A program made the position numbers and the translations under genes. Of a stretch of DNA of 64,000 bases, positions 1-9,292 are shown one piece after another. The notes beneath the pieces were generated by a model. It saw nothing but the letters and a program-made list of their open reading frames with translations, made no database searches and had not been told where the DNA came from. The first letter of the stretch is position 1. Each line of letters opens with the position of its first letter. This DNA comes from Microvirga sp. Mcv34 (GTDB taxonomy: Bacteria; Pseudomonadota; Alphaproteobacteria; Rhizobiales; Beijerinckiaceae), in assembly GCF_024519725.1 (NCBI RefSeq), contig NZ_JALJRK010000007.1, positions 1 through 64,000 on the forward strand, read 5' to 3'.

Positions 1-194
1 CAGCATCGCACAGCCCACCAGATTTCGGAATCACCCGTCAGTGACACAACACTAGAAAGACGACGACGCTGCGCATGAGACGCCTCCGTATGTCGTTCCA
101 GGACGAGATGCTCACGCCGTCCACACGTTGCGTCAAGCCCAAACCATCGGATTGTCGAGATCACGCCTGATGCTTCAAGCTCTTGGTCCGGCGC

Positions 195-234
195 TTCATT
201 TCACCCGAATCCGGTTCCCGCTTTCGCGTTCGGC
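195..234 (-). repeat. Degenerate copy of dispersed palindromic repeat A
   Basis: Read on the minus strand, this stretch just downstream of the moaE stop resembles the repeats at 9911-9958 and 15223-15269: it shares the CGAACGC start and the AGCGGGAACCGG core, then drifts. It probably folds into a hairpin at the 3' end of the uvrC-moaE transcript. The rest of the first 240 bases shows no gene I can support. Confidence 0.4.
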
Positions 235-242
235 GCGCTGGA

Positions 243-698
243 TCAGCGCCACCGCTCCATGGCCCGGTCGTCGGCCTCCTTAGCGTCGACCCAGGCTCCG
301 ACGGTCCCGTCCGTGAGATGCTCGCGCTTCCAGAACGGCGCGTGGGTCTTCAGGTAATCCATCAGGAACGAGGCGGCCTCGAAGGCCGCCTGGCGATGGG
401 CGCTGGCCGCGAGCACGAGCACGATCTCCTCGCCCGGCCGGATCCTGCCGAAGCGATGGATGACCGTGAGGCCGAGCAGCGGCCAGCGGGTTTGCGCCTC
501 ATGGGCGATGCGGCCGATCTCAGCCTCCGCCATTCCTGGGTAATGCTCGAGTTCGAGAGCCGCGAGCCGCCCGCCCTCGTCCCGGCAGAGGCCCGTGAAG
601 GCGACCACGGCGCCGATATCCGTCCTCCCCTCGGTCAGGGCGGCCGTCTCGCCGGCGGTCTCGAAAGGCTCGGCCTGGATGCGGATGGTGACGGCCAT
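243..698 (-). CDS. moaE: Molybdopterin synthase catalytic subunit MoaE
   Basis: Large subunit of molybdopterin synthase, which moves two sulfurs from thiocarboxylated MoaD onto precursor Z (cPMP) to make the dithiolene of molybdopterin in the cytoplasm. The 151-residue length is normal. Family motifs are visible: FTGLCRDE near 34-41, ELEHYPGM near 49-56, HRFGRIRPGE at 81-90, and the LKTHAPFWKREH block with Lys117 and Lys124, matching the active-site lysines. The ATG lies 23 bases after the moaD stop on the same strand, so both subunits are made together. It is the last gene of uvrC-pgsA-moaD-moaE. Confidence 0.95.
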   Translation of the reverse strand: MAVTIRIQAEPFETAGETAALTEGRTDIGAVVAFTGLCRDEGGRLAALELEHYPGMAEAEIGRIAHEAQTRWPLLGLTVIHRFGRIRPGEEIVLVLAASAHRQAAFEAASFLMDYLKTHAPFWKREHLTDGTVGAWVDAKEADDRAMERWR

Positions 699-721
699 GG
701 CGAACCGCTCCCTGGCAGGAG

Positions 722-973
722 CTAGCCTCCCGTCATCGGCGGGAAGAAGGCGATCTCCTGCGCGCCCGCGATCCGCGCGTCGGGCTTCACATGGACATGG
801 TCGATGGCGGCCCGGACGATGCCCTCGTTCTCGAAGGCGTATTCATATTCCTCCCCCCGGCCTTTCAGCCAGCGCACCAGATCGGCCACCGTGTCGATGC
901 CCTCCGGCAGGGCCACCTGCTCGTCGGTCTTGCCGACCCGCTCCCGTACCCAGGCGAAATAGACGAGCTTCAT
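722..973 (-). CDS. moaD: Molybdopterin synthase sulfur carrier subunit MoaD
   Basis: Ubiquitin-like sulfur carrier of molybdopterin synthase, 83 residues, close to the usual size. The chain ends in Met-Thr-Gly-Gly; the terminal Gly-Gly is what MoeB adenylates and a sulfurtransferase converts to a thiocarboxylate. The conserved FFPPMTGG tail is intact. The start codon sits 3 bases after the pgsA stop and moaE follows, so it is translated inside one operon. The pairing with pgsA and uvrC is a positional habit of related Hyphomicrobiales (from memory) rather than a functional link. Confidence 0.95.
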   Translation of the reverse strand: MKLVYFAWVRERVGKTDEQVALPEGIDTVADLVRWLKGRGEEYEYAFENEGIVRAAIDHVHVKPDARIAGAQEIAFFPPMTGG

Positions 974-976
974 GGC

Positions 977-1573
977 CTAGCCCTCGTCCATGAGGTGATG
1001 GATGCCGTTCTTGAAGTAATCCCAGCCCGTGTAGATCGTCAGGATGGCGGCGATCCACAAAAGGATCGTGCCGATGAGGATGTTGTTGGGCAGGACGGTC
1101 TCGCCGGCCGGGCCGGCGATCAGGAACCCGAGGGCCACGAGCTGAAGCGTCGTCTTCCATTTGGCCACCCGGCTGACGGGCACGCTCACCTTCAGCTCGG
1201 CCAGGAATTCCCGCAGGCCCGAAACCAGGATCTCGCGGCACAGGATGACGATGGCGGCCCAGAGCGCCCATCCCCGGATGGTGCCGTCGGCGACCAGCAT
1301 GAGCAGGCTCGCGGCGACCAGGAGCTTGTCGGCGATCGGGTCCAGCATCCGCCCCAGGGCCGATTGCTGGGCGAAGGTGCGGGCCACGTAGCCGTCGAGG
1401 TAATCGGTGATGGCCGCGATGGCGAAGACCGCCAGGGCGAGCCAGCGGGACCAGTGGTCCTCGGGCCAGAACAGGAGAGCGACCACGGCCGGCACCGCGA
1501 CGAGCCGACCGTAGGTCAGCATGTTCGCAAGGTTGAAAGCCTTCGAGCGGCCCAGGGAGGAAACGGTCTTCAT
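977..1573 (-). CDS. pgsA: CDP-diacylglycerol--glycerol-3-phosphate 3-phosphatidyltransferase
   Basis: Membrane enzyme making phosphatidylglycerol phosphate from CDP-diacylglycerol and glycerol-3-phosphate, the committed step to phosphatidylglycerol and cardiolipin. The CDP-alcohol phosphatidyltransferase signature DGxxAR-x8-G-x3-D-x3-D is complete (DGYVAR ... G ... D ... D). Several hydrophobic helices span the 198 residues. The open frame continues upstream to 1747, but the upstream part has no family similarity. The ATG at 1573 (MKTVSSLGRSKAFN) has an AGG a few bases before it and gives the family length. It lies between uvrC and moaD on the same strand. Confidence 0.92.
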   Translation of the reverse strand: MKTVSSLGRSKAFNLANMLTYGRLVAVPAVVALLFWPEDHWSRWLALAVFAIAAITDYLDGYVARTFAQQSALGRMLDPIADKLLVAASLLMLVADGTIRGWALWAAIVILCREILVSGLREFLAELKVSVPVSRVAKWKTTLQLVALGFLIAGPAGETVLPNNILIGTILLWIAAILTIYTGWDYFKNGIHHLMDEG

Positions 1574-1697
1574 GACACCTGCAGGAAGCATGAGGATGGT
1601 CGGTCCGTCAATCGGAGGGGCGGCCGTTGCGCACCGCCGTCGTGCCCCGAGCACGGCAATGTGAGGAGAGCCTGCCCGATCCAGCCGATATCCATGT

Positions 1698-3701
1698 CTA
1701 TCCCCGCTCGTGGAAGAAGTCGTAGACCGCTCGAGCCGTGGCGGCATTGACGCCGGGCGCCTTCATCAGGTCCTCCAGGGCTGCCCGCTGGATCGCCTTG
1801 ACGGTTCCGAAATGGTGCAGGAGCGCCCGTTTGCGAGTGGGCCCGATGCCGGCGATCTCGTCGAGCGGGTTCTTCACCAGCTCCCGTTTGCGCTTGGCCC
1901 GGTGTGCCCCGATGGCGAAGCGGTGGGCCTCGTCGCGGAGGCGCTGCACGAAATAGAGCGCGGGATCCCGCGGCGGCATCTTGAAAGGCGGCTGGCCCGG
2001 CTTGAAGAAAGTCTCGCGCCCGGCATCCCGGTCGCGCCCCTTGGCGATGCCGACCAGGGCCACGTCGTCCTCGCTGACGCCCACCTCGGCCAGGGCCTGC
2101 CTGGCCGCCTCCAGCTGCCCCTTGCCGCCGTCGATCAGGACCAGGTCCGGCCAGGCGGGAAAGGAATCGTCGCCCGGATGCCCGTCCGCCTCGGCGCCGC
2201 GCGGCTCCTCCTTCACCAGGCGGGCGAAACGGCGCTGCAGCATCTCGCGCATCATGCCGTAATCGTCGCCCGGCTTCAGGTCCTCGGACTTCATGTTGAA
2301 GGTGCGGTAATGCTGCTTCATGAAGCCGTTGACGCCCGCCACCACCATGGCGCCCACCGCATTGGTGCCCATGATGTGCGAGTTGTCGTAGACTTCCACG
2401 CGCCGCGGCGCCTTCGGCAGGCCGAAAGCCTGTCCCAGGGACACGAGGAGTTTCTGCTGCGATGACGTGTCGGCCAGGCGCCGGCCGAGCGCCTCACGGG
2501 CATTGCGCAGGGCGTATTCGATGAGCTGGCGCCGCTCGCCGCGCTGGGGCGAATGGATCTCGACCCGGGTCTCGGTCCGGGTGGAGAGGGCCGCCGCCAT
2601 GAGCTCGGCATCCTCGATCTCGTGCGAGAGCAGGATCAGCCGCGGGGCAGGCTTGTCGTCGTAGAACTGCGCCATGAACGAGCCGAGGACCTCCTCCCGG
2701 CTCATGGACTTGTCGGCCTTCGGGAAATAGGCCCGGTTGCCCCAGTTCTGCCAGTTGCGGAAGAAGAACACCTCGACGCAGAACTGCCCCGCCTGCTCGT
2801 CGAGGGCGAAGACGTCAGCCTCCTCCACCGATTGCGTGTTGATGCCCTGCACGCCCTGGATGGCCGACAGGGCGGCCAGGCGGTCGCGGCAGCGCGCGGC
2901 GCGCTCGAATTCCAGCTCCTCGGCGGCCTGTTGCATCTCGTCCGTGATGCGCTGCTTCACGGCGTTCGACTTGCCCGACAGGAAGGCCCTGGCCTCCGAG
3001 ACCAGCTCGGCGTAGTCCTCGTGCGAGATCTCGTTCGTGCACGGCCCCGAGCAGCGCTTGATTTGATAGAGAAGGCACGGCCGGGTGCGGTTCTCGTAAT
3101 AGCTGTCGTTGCAGGAGCGCAGCAGGAATGCCCGCTGCAGGGCGTTGATGGTGCGGTTCACCGCCCAGACGCTGGCGAACGGTCCGTAATAATCCCCTTT
3201 GCGCTTCCGCGCGCCGCGATGCTTCACGAGCTGCGGCGCCTCGTGGTCGGCGGTGAGCAGGATATAGGGCAGCGATTTGTCATCCCGCAGCAGCACGTTG
3301 TAGCGGGGCTTGAGCTGCTTGATGAGGTTGGCTTCGAGCAGCAACGCCTCGGTTTCGGTCGCCGTGGTGACGAATTCCATCGAGGTGGTTTCGCCGATCA
3401 TGCGGGCGATGCGGTTGGAATGCGCCTGCCCTCGCGCATAGGAGCCGACGCGGTTCTTCAGGCTCTTCGCCTTACCCACATAGAGCACGTCGCCCTTGCC
3501 ATCGAGCATGCGGTAGACGCCGGGCGCATTGGGAAGGGTGTTCCAGAAATGCCGGATGACCTCGGTGCCGCGCTGGACCGAGCCCGGATTGGCCTCCAGG
3601 TCGAACTCGACATCCGAGCCGCTTTCGACGGCAACGGCCTCGTCGTCTTCCTCGTTGTCCAGAATATCGGGCGGAACGTCGTTGGTGGTGTTGCGACTCA
3701 T
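1698..3701 (-). CDS. uvrC: UvrABC excinuclease subunit C
   Basis: Nuclease of nucleotide excision repair that cuts on both sides of a DNA lesion marked by UvrA/UvrB. Domains in order: an extra acidic N-terminal tail of about 45 residues; a GIY-YIG nuclease starting at APGVYRML and including [10 protein letters not shown] (3' incision); a cysteine cluster ([13 protein letters not shown] and CSGPC); a UVR helix pair; an RNase H-like C-terminal nuclease with [15 protein letters not shown] and [11 protein letters not shown] (5' incision); and tandem helix-hairpin-helix motifs ([22 protein letters not shown]). The 667 residues are slightly longer than in E. coli because of the tail. It is the first gene of uvrC-pgsA-moaD-moaE. 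Confidence 0.97.
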   Translation of the reverse strand: MSRNTTNDVPPDILDNEEDDEAVAVESGSDVEFDLEANPGSVQRGTEVIRHFWNTLPNAPGVYRMLDGKGDVLYVGKAKSLKNRVGSYARGQAHSNRIARMIGETTSMEFVTTATETEALLLEANLIKQLKPRYNVLLRDDKSLPYILLTADHEAPQLVKHRGARKRKGDYYGPFASVWAVNRTINALQRAFLLRSCNDSYYENRTRPCLLYQIKRCSGPCTNEISHEDYAELVSEARAFLSGKSNAVKQRITDEMQQAAEELEFERAARCRDRLAALSAIQGVQGINTQSVEEADVFALDEQAGQFCVEVFFFRNWQNWGNRAYFPKADKSMSREEVLGSFMAQFYDDKPAPRLILLSHEIEDAELMAAALSTRTETRVEIHSPQRGERRQLIEYALRNAREALGRRLADTSSQQKLLVSLGQAFGLPKAPRRVEVYDNSHIMGTNAVGAMVVAGVNGFMKQHYRTFNMKSEDLKPGDDYGMMREMLQRRFARLVKEEPRGAEADGHPGDDSFPAWPDLVLIDGGKGQLEAARQALAEVGVSEDDVALVGIAKGRDRDAGRETFFKPGQPPFKMPPRDPALYFVQRLRDEAHRFAIGAHRAKRKRELVKNPLDEIAGIGPTRKRALLHHFGTVKAIQRAALEDLMKAPGVNAATARAVYDFFHERG

Positions 3702-3875
3702 GGGGGAGATTTAGGGATTCCCGGTCGTTCAGGAAAGTCCCGTTCCCACCCCGACGGGTCGGATGGCAGAGGGCCATTCAACGGGCTGGCTCTTGTCCAA
3801 GACGGCCGGCCAGGGGCGATGCCTCGTTGAATGCCATGGCCGACCCGAACCGGCCATGACGTGGGCAGCCAAGGT

Positions 3876-5474
3876 TCAGACGATCGCGAAGTCGAGGTGG
3901 CTCAGCTTCAGGTTCTTCGCCAGCTTGGCGATCTCGATCGCCTCCTTGGCGCCGGAGCCGTCCGCATCGTAGGAGAGGATGCCGGTCTTCTTGTCGTAGA
4001 CCACGTAGTCGTTCTTGTCCCCGGCCTGCTTGCCGATCTTGAATAACTTCTTGTTCAGGGCCACGGGCATGGTTTCGGTCCCCGCCTTGCCGAGCTTCTT
4101 GAAGATGGCGTTGTCGAGCCAGATCTTGTCCTCGCCGGGCTTGAAGTCGGCAATCGTGTCGAAGTTCACCTTGCGGTCCGTCTTGGCCGTGCCGAGCTTG
4201 GCGTTGAACACGAAGACGTCCGCGCCGTTCAGGCCCTTGAGCGTGTCGTTGCCATATCCTCCGTAGAACTTGTCATCGCCCCAGCCGCCCGCGAGCGCAT
4301 CTTTGCCCTTGGTACCAATCCGGATGAAGCCAGAAGTGTTCGAAGGATCAGTACCAGGAGGGATAGCATAACCAGTATCAAAGACCTGAAAGTGAAATCC
4401 GCTTCCTCCTGTGTAGGAGTGCCAGCTCACCAATAAGCGGCCATCGCTTAAGATTCCAAGATCTCCTGTAGCCTGATAATCCTCCGCACTCAGATGCGCG
4501 AGCATGGGCGCGGTGACGACAGCGCCTGTCGCCGAATAGGTTGCGACGCAGACGTTAGAGTCGTTGGCGTCGGAGGTGTCGAGGACAAGGGCGAAACCTC
4601 CGTCCAGCAATGCCCCAAGCGTGATGCCGCTCACGTTTCCATCCGCGACAGAATGGAGGGTAACCTCACTCCCGACAGGCGCTCCCTGAGAGCTGATGAT
4701 CCGTGCCTTGGCCGCAACGGATCCGTCGGTGTTCACCTCTCGCCATGCGACAACAAAGTTTCCGTCCGCCAGACCAACCACCTGTGCCTGTGGAACCTCC
4801 GTCGAGATCGTCTTGATGAGCGTCTCCGTGATCGAGCCGTCAGGCTGCCGCAGATAGGCTTTTATTTCGTTTCCCGAACCTGATGCGGCCTGACTAGTGG
4901 TCACCGTAACGTAGCCGCCTCCCCTCAACCCAGCGATTACACTGGTGTGTGCTGGAGAAATGCCGGAGACCGTTCCCGCGACGCCACTGCGGTCGAAGGC
5001 GATGCTTTTGGTGCCGCCGTGATCATAGCTCATGGCATAGCCGCCATCAGCGAGAGCTGTGAGGGTAGGATTGCGTACGCCACCTGAACCAACTTGACTT
5101 GAGGCAACTTGGACGGAAGCGTTGAACACGGATCCGTCGGAATTGAAGATCCCCGTTTCCAGCGTGACAATGTCATCCGTCGTAGAGTTGCTATCTGGTC
5201 CGCGCACCACACGTTGCCAAGCGACTGCGAAGCGGCCATTGGTCAGGGAGGTCACGGCAAGATCGAAGATCTCTCCTGACGTATAGGATTTGAGAACGAG
5301 GCTTCCACCAAGAGCCACACCGGTAGGAGAGACGATTTGGCCAACCAGATCGTTGCTTCCATTGAATCCGGATCGGACTCCGAGGAAAAGAGTGTTTCCG
5401 CTCGTAAGGGTTGTGCCGAAACGGAGTTCGTTGGAATTGAGGATCCACTCAGATCCACTACGGGTCAAAGACAT
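3876..5474 (-). CDS. Secreted RTX-type calcium-binding protein
   Basis: Predicted extracellular protein of 532 residues with no N-terminal signal peptide, as expected for type I secretion. The N-terminal two thirds contains about six spaced copies of a loose motif like LxDGxFVVAW (for example LTNGRFAVAWQ, LADGNFVVAWR, LSDGRLLVSWH), which suggests beta-propeller blades. Near residue 390 there is a short nonapeptide-type calcium block (GGWGDDKFYGG, GNDTLKG, GADVFVF). It is followed by the serralysin-like C-terminal domain (DTIADFKPGEDKIWLD, ILSYDADGSG) that carries the secretion signal. No type I exporter genes lie nearby. The substrate or role is unknown. Confidence 0.8.
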   Translation of the reverse strand: MSLTRSGSEWILNSNELRFGTTLTSGNTLFLGVRSGFNGSNDLVGQIVSPTGVALGGSLVLKSYTSGEIFDLAVTSLTNGRFAVAWQRVVRGPDSNSTTDDIVTLETGIFNSDGSVFNASVQVASSQVGSGGVRNPTLTALADGGYAMSYDHGGTKSIAFDRSGVAGTVSGISPAHTSVIAGLRGGGYVTVTTSQAASGSGNEIKAYLRQPDGSITETLIKTISTEVPQAQVVGLADGNFVVAWREVNTDGSVAAKARIISSQGAPVGSEVTLHSVADGNVSGITLGALLDGGFALVLDTSDANDSNVCVATYSATGAVVTAPMLAHLSAEDYQATGDLGILSDGRLLVSWHSYTGGSGFHFQVFDTGYAIPPGTDPSNTSGFIRIGTKGKDALAGGWGDDKFYGGYGNDTLKGLNGADVFVFNAKLGTAKTDRKVNFDTIADFKPGEDKIWLDNAIFKKLGKAGTETMPVALNKKLFKIGKQAGDKNDYVVYDKKTGILSYDADGSGAKEAIEIAKLAKNLKLSHLDFAIV

Positions 5475-5524
5475 GTTTCAGCCCCAAATCAATATGTAAT
5501 TGAGTTACCACTGCCTTTGATGGG

Positions 5525-5574
5525 AGTCTATGCCCGGCTCCTCATCCTCCGGCTTCAAAATGCCCGCATAGACT
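5525..5574. promoter_or_regulatory. Spaced inverted repeat between RTX gene and benE remnant
   Basis: A 9-base arm AGTCTATGC at 5525-5533 is repeated inverted as GCATAGACT at 5566-5574, 32 bases apart. It lies in the divergent gap between the RTX gene and the broken benE. It could be an operator or a leader hairpin; there is no poly-T tract. Confidence 0.25.
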
Positions 5575-5629
5575 ATCTCCCATACCCCGGCTAAACGGCT
5601 AAGCTCCCGGGAAGTCAGCGGAGCCCATC

Positions 5630-6722
5630 ATGCGCCTGTCGATCGTTACGTCAGCCGTCGTCGCGGCCCTGGTGGGATTCGGCAGCACGATCGCCATCAT
5701 CATCGCGGCCGCCCAGGCGGTGGGAGCCGATGCGGCGCAGACCTCGTCCTGGGTCGCGGCTCTGTGCCTGTCCATGGCGGCGACCGCCGGATACCTGAGC
5801 GTCCGCTACCGGATGCCCGTCGTGACTGCCTGGTCGACGCCGGGCGCCGCCCTCATCGCGGCCTCCACGGGCATCTCCATCCATGCGGCCGTCGGGGCCT
5901 TCCTCCTGGTGGGCGGCCTCATTGTGCTCGCGGGCCTCATCAGACCTTTCGGGCGGATGATCGAACGCATCCCCACCTCCATCGCGGCCGCGATGCTGGC
6001 CGGCGTCCTGCTGCAATTCGTGGTCGGGGTCTTCCAAAGCGCCCAAGGCGCGCCGGGCCTCGTCCTGCCCCTCGTCGGCATCTTCCTCGTGACGCGCCTG
6101 TTTAATCCGGCGCTCGCCGTCCTGGCGGTGCTCTTCGTCGGCCTCGGCATCGCCTTCGGCGGCGGCATGGCCCGGCCGCTCACGTCCGACTTCACCCTGT
6201 CCACCCTCACCTTCATTGCGCCCGCCTGGGACGTCACGGCCCTGATCGGCCTCGGGCTACGAGCCGCCCTCCAGCCCGATCCTCGCCGTGACCGGGCTCG
6301 CTTCGATCGTGAGTGCCTTCTTCGGCGCCCATACGAGCAACCTCGCGGCGATCTCGGCCGCGATCTGCACCGGACCCGACACGCATCCCGATCCAAGAAA
6401 GCGCTGGATGGTCGGGCCCTTCTACGCCCTGAGCTATCTCGTCTTCGCCGCCTTCAGCGCCGCCCTCATCGGCCTGATCGCCGCGCTGCCGCCCGAACTG
6501 ATCAAGACTGTCGCGGGCCTCGCCCTCATGGGGGCCTTCATGGGCGCCCTGACCTCCGCCCTCTCGGAGGATTCGAAGCGTTTCCCGGCCATCGTCACCC
6601 TCGTGGTCACGGCCTCCGGTCTCACCCTCTTCGGCATCGGCTCGGCCTTCTGGGGGCTCGTGGCCGGTCTCGTAACGCTCGGGCTCGATTTCATGGCCGT
6701 CGCCTGGCGCAAGCGCGGCTGA
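5630..6722 (+). pseudogene. benE: BenE-family benzoate/H+ symporter, disrupted by internal deletion
   Basis: An intact gene would make a membrane symporter of about 390-400 residues of the BenE (benzoate transport) family. Residues from the ATG at 5630 match the family up to ALIGLG near 6256. Matching sequence then continues in the next frame as YEPPSSPILAVTGLAS to a stop at 6722. Between them the family has about 22-24 residues, including the conserved TMASQN stretch, and these are missing. About 65-71 bases, not a multiple of three, therefore seem to be lost at a GGGCT at 6254-6258. The first frame does not stop; it runs out of phase into the next gene. Either the gene is inactive or the assembly is wrong here. 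Confidence 0.8.
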
Positions 6723-6784
6723 TCTGGACGGCTGCCTCCGTTAAGCTTAATACTTCGTTACGAAGAACAAGAATGGGGGAACTC

Positions 6785-7339
6785 ATGGCCGGTTTGAAAC
6801 GCTGGGGACAGGTCGCTGTCATCGCGCTTGCGGCTGGTTTGGGAGGATGCAGGGTGGCCTGCATGACCGCATGCCATATCGTGAACGGCTCGCCGGAGGG
6901 TGTCCCCGTCGCCCTAGAGAGCATCGACGGGGCCCCAGCTCCGATCCGCACCGCCCTGGTCGACGAACTGACCAATGCCGCCACCGACCGCAAGGTCGAT
7001 CTCGTGGGCGCCAGCGCCCAGGCGCGCTACCGGGTCCGCGGCTATCTCTCGACCTCGACCGAGGACGGGGAGACAAAGGTGGCTTATGTCTGGGACGTGT
7101 TCGATGCCCAGAAGCGCCGGGCTAAGCGCCTGGCCGGCTCGAGTCCCGTCCCGGCGTCGTCGATCTCGGCCCTCGACAAGGCGGCGCTCGCCAAGCTGGC
7201 GCAGGCCAGCATGGACGAGATCGCCGAGTTCCTGACCGCCTCGAAATCGGAAACAGCCTCCGAACCCCCGGCCGCTCCCGGAACAGCCATTCAAACGGCG
7301 GAGGTCTCAGGCGAGGAATCTGCGGTCGCGATGCAGTGA
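6785..7339 (+). CDS. Putative lipoprotein of unknown function
   Basis: A 184-residue protein with a lipoprotein signal: a positive N-end, a hydrophobic core and the lipobox LGGC with Cys22. It is probably lipid-anchored in the cell envelope. The mature part has mixed alpha/beta character (PIRTALVDELTNAATDRKVDLV, YRVRGYLSTSTEDGETKVAYVWDVFD), suggesting a small domain that may bind another envelope component. I do not recognise a named family. The ATG at 6785 is preferred over the one at 6773 because GGGGGA lies just before it. The same frame is open upstream through the end of the broken benE, so an automatic caller may wrongly fuse the two. Confidence 0.7.
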   Translation: MAGLKRWGQVAVIALAAGLGGCRVACMTACHIVNGSPEGVPVALESIDGAPAPIRTALVDELTNAATDRKVDLVGASAQARYRVRGYLSTSTEDGETKVAYVWDVFDAQKRRAKRLAGSSPVPASSISALDKAALAKLAQASMDEIAEFLTASKSETASEPPAAPGTAIQTAEVSGEESAVAMQ

Positions 7340-7493
7340 GCGCATGGCAGTGGGCCAAACTTGCAGCGGATTGGAAGCCTTCCATCTATTGTGACGGCTC
7401 CGTATCGCTGCTAAGAGCCTTGCGCCCAGCCGTGCAGGGATTATGGCGTTGCGCAGCGGGTGTTATCGGTCACTCGAAGCCAAAGTTGCTTGC

Positions 7494-8426
7494 ATGAAGC
7501 TCGTTGCGGGAAATTCCAATCGTCCGCTGGCGGAGGCCATCTCCGCCTATCTCAATGTCCCGTTGGCCAAGGCCCAGGTCAAGCGCTTCGCGGACATGGA
7601 AGTCTTCGTCGAGATTCAGGAGAATGTGCGCGGCGAGGATGTGTTCATCATCCAGTCGACCTCGTTCCCCACGAACGACCACCTGATGGAACTCCTGATC
7701 ATCACGGATGCGCTTCGTCGCTCGTCGGCAAAGCGTATCACGGCGGTGATCCCCTATTTCGGCTACGCGCGGCAGGACCGGCGCATGTCGGGCCGCACAC
7801 CGATCTCGGCCAAGCTCGTCTCCAACCTCATCACCCATGCGGGCGTCGACCGGGTGCTGACGCTGGATCTCCATGCCGGCCAGATCCAAGGCTTCTTCGA
7901 CATCCCGACCGACAACCTGTTCTCGGCCCCGGCGCTCGCGCGCGACATCAAGGATCACCTCGAAGGCGGCAACCGCATGGTGGTCTCGCCCGACGTGGGC
8001 GGCGTGGTGCGCGCCCGCGCGCTCGCCAAGCGCATCGACGCCCAGCTCGCCATCGTGGACAAGCGCCGCGAACGCCCGGGTGAATCCGAGGTGATGAACA
8101 TCATCGGCGACGTGTCCGGCCGCTCCTGCATCCTCGTCGACGATATCGTCGATTCCGGTGGTACCCTGGTGAACGCCGCCGACGCCCTCCTGGCCAATGG
8201 AGCCAAGGAAGTCTACGCTTACATCACCCACGGCGTGCTCTCGGGCGGCGCGGTGGCCCGCATCGCCAGCTCCCGCCTGAAGGAGCTCGTGATCACCGAT
8301 TCCATCATGCCGACGGAAGCCGTGAAGGTGGCCCACAACATCCGGGTCATCTCCATCGCGCCCCTCATGGGCGAGGCCATCGGCCGCACGGCGACGGAAA
8401 GCTCGGTGTCGAGCCTGTTCGACTGA
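7494..8426 (+). CDS. prs: Ribose-phosphate pyrophosphokinase
   Basis: Makes PRPP from ribose-5-phosphate and ATP, feeding purine, pyrimidine, NAD, histidine and tryptophan synthesis. It is 310 residues, the family length. Visible motifs are the N-terminal [13 protein letters not shown], the ATP-loop region [15 protein letters not shown], the metal/substrate segment [14 protein letters not shown], and the PRPP loop [10 protein letters not shown]. The open frame starts earlier, at 7443, but the ATG at 7494 gives the conserved N-terminus. PRPP users apt (15.9 kb) and pncB (45.7 kb) also lie in this window. Confidence 0.97.
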   Translation: MKLVAGNSNRPLAEAISAYLNVPLAKAQVKRFADMEVFVEIQENVRGEDVFIIQSTSFPTNDHLMELLIITDALRRSSAKRITAVIPYFGYARQDRRMSGRTPISAKLVSNLITHAGVDRVLTLDLHAGQIQGFFDIPTDNLFSAPALARDIKDHLEGGNRMVVSPDVGGVVRARALAKRIDAQLAIVDKRRERPGESEVMNIIGDVSGRSCILVDDIVDSGGTLVNAADALLANGAKEVYAYITHGVLSGGAVARIASSRLKELVITDSIMPTEAVKVAHNIRVISIAPLMGEAIGRTATESSVSSLFD

Positions 8427-8437
8427 GTCGAGCAATC

Positions 8438-8466
8438 TTGCATTTTCGGTAGTTATTATCTATAAG
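8438..8466 (+). promoter_or_regulatory. Probable housekeeping promoter of rplY
   Basis: TTGCAT at 8438-8443, a 17-base spacer and TATAAG at 8461-8466 form a good sigma-70-like promoter just after the prs stop. It would start a leader of roughly 110 bases before rplY. Confidence 0.6.
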
Positions 8467-8513
8467 CCGCCTCGCGCCCGCTCGACACCCTTGGAGGCAC
8501 GGGCGCGGACCTC

Positions 8514-8562
8514 ATGGCCGCCGGCTGGTTCTTTAAAAGAGCCCGGGCGGCCATCGGTTTTT
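8514..8562 (+). terminator. Hairpin plus T-run in the rplY leader (prs terminator or attenuator)
   Basis: ATGGCCGCC at 8514-8522 pairs with GGCGGCCAT at 8546-8554, and the inner GGCT/AGCC bases extend the stem. CGG and five T follow. It may end prs transcripts, but it lies downstream of the likely rplY promoter, so it could also attenuate rplY. Confidence 0.5.
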
Positions 8563-8587
8563 AACTCCCATTTTAAGGACCACGACC

Positions 8588-9205
8588 ATGAGCGAAATTA
8601 AGCAAATCAAGGCCGTGGCGCGCGACCGGGCCGGCAAGGGGGCCGCCCGGGCCGTTCGTCGCCAAGGCCAAGTTCCCGCCGTTATCTACGGTGCCGGTCA
8701 GCCCGCCCAGGCGATTGCTCTCGACTTCAACCAGACCAAGCAGCTGATCTTCGCCGGTCACTTCCTGACCACGATCTTCGAGATCGACGTCGACGGCCAG
8801 ACGGTCCGCGCCATTCCGCGCGACTACCAGCTCGACCCGGTGCGCGACTTCCCCGTCCACGTCGACTTCCTGCGCCTTGCGCAGGGTCAGGCGATCAAGG
8901 TCGTGGTGCCGGTGCACGTGGTCGGCCAGGAGAAGAGCCCGGGCCTCAAGCGCGGCGGCGCTCTCCAGATCGTCGAGCACTCGGTGGAACTCCTCGTTCC
9001 GTCCGACGCGATCCCGGACTACATCGAGGCTTCGGTCGATGGTCTCGACATCGGCTCCTCGATCCACCTGAACGACATCGCCCTGCCGAAGGGCGCCAAG
9101 GCCACCTCCACGGAGAACGTGACCCTCGTCACCGTCGTGGCCCCGACCGGCCTCACGGAAACGGACGCGGCTCCGGCGGCTGCTGAAGGCACCGCAGCGG
9201 CCTAA
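8588..9205 (+). CDS. rplY: 50S ribosomal protein L25/general stress protein Ctc
   Basis: Binds 5S rRNA in the large ribosomal subunit. The 205-residue form has two parts: an N-terminal L25 beta-barrel (about 1-95, with RDRAGKGAARAVRRQGQVPAVIYG) and the C-terminal CTC/TL5 domain (about 100-190, PVHVVGQEKSPGLKRGGALQIV). This long form is usual outside the enterics. The tail is Ala-rich. The ATG follows a purine-rich AAGGACC stretch. The gene leads directly to pth, another translation gene, in an arrangement common in alphaproteobacteria. Confidence 0.96.
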   Translation: MSEIKQIKAVARDRAGKGAARAVRRQGQVPAVIYGAGQPAQAIALDFNQTKQLIFAGHFLTTIFEIDVDGQTVRAIPRDYQLDPVRDFPVHVDFLRLAQGQAIKVVVPVHVVGQEKSPGLKRGGALQIVEHSVELLVPSDAIPDYIEASVDGLDIGSSIHLNDIALPKGAKATSTENVTLVTVVAPTGLTETDAAPAAAEGTAAA

Positions 9206-9245
9206 AGGCCTCATCGGGCGTTTCAAGCCCATTGACCGGCTTCGA

Positions 9246-9275
9246 CGCTCCGACCGCAAGGCCGGAGCGTTTCTT
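9246..9275 (+). terminator. Rho-independent terminator after rplY
   Basis: CGCTCCG at 9246-9252 pairs with CGGAGCG at 9263-9269, followed by TTTCTT. It lies between rplY and pth, so part of the transcription may stop here before pth. Confidence 0.6.
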
Positions 9276-9292
9276 ATGAGCAGGACCAAGCG

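Noticed and set aside
3851..3866. A single CCGGCCATGACGTGG-like word resembling one arm of repeats B/C
   Set aside because: Only one arm is present without its partner, so it cannot be called a copy.
5630..7339. A continuous 569-codon frame joining the first half of benE to the lipoprotein
   Set aside because: The middle part (after 6256) is Arg/Pro-rich noise in the wrong frame for BenE, and the lipoprotein has its own ribosome site and signal peptide at 6785.
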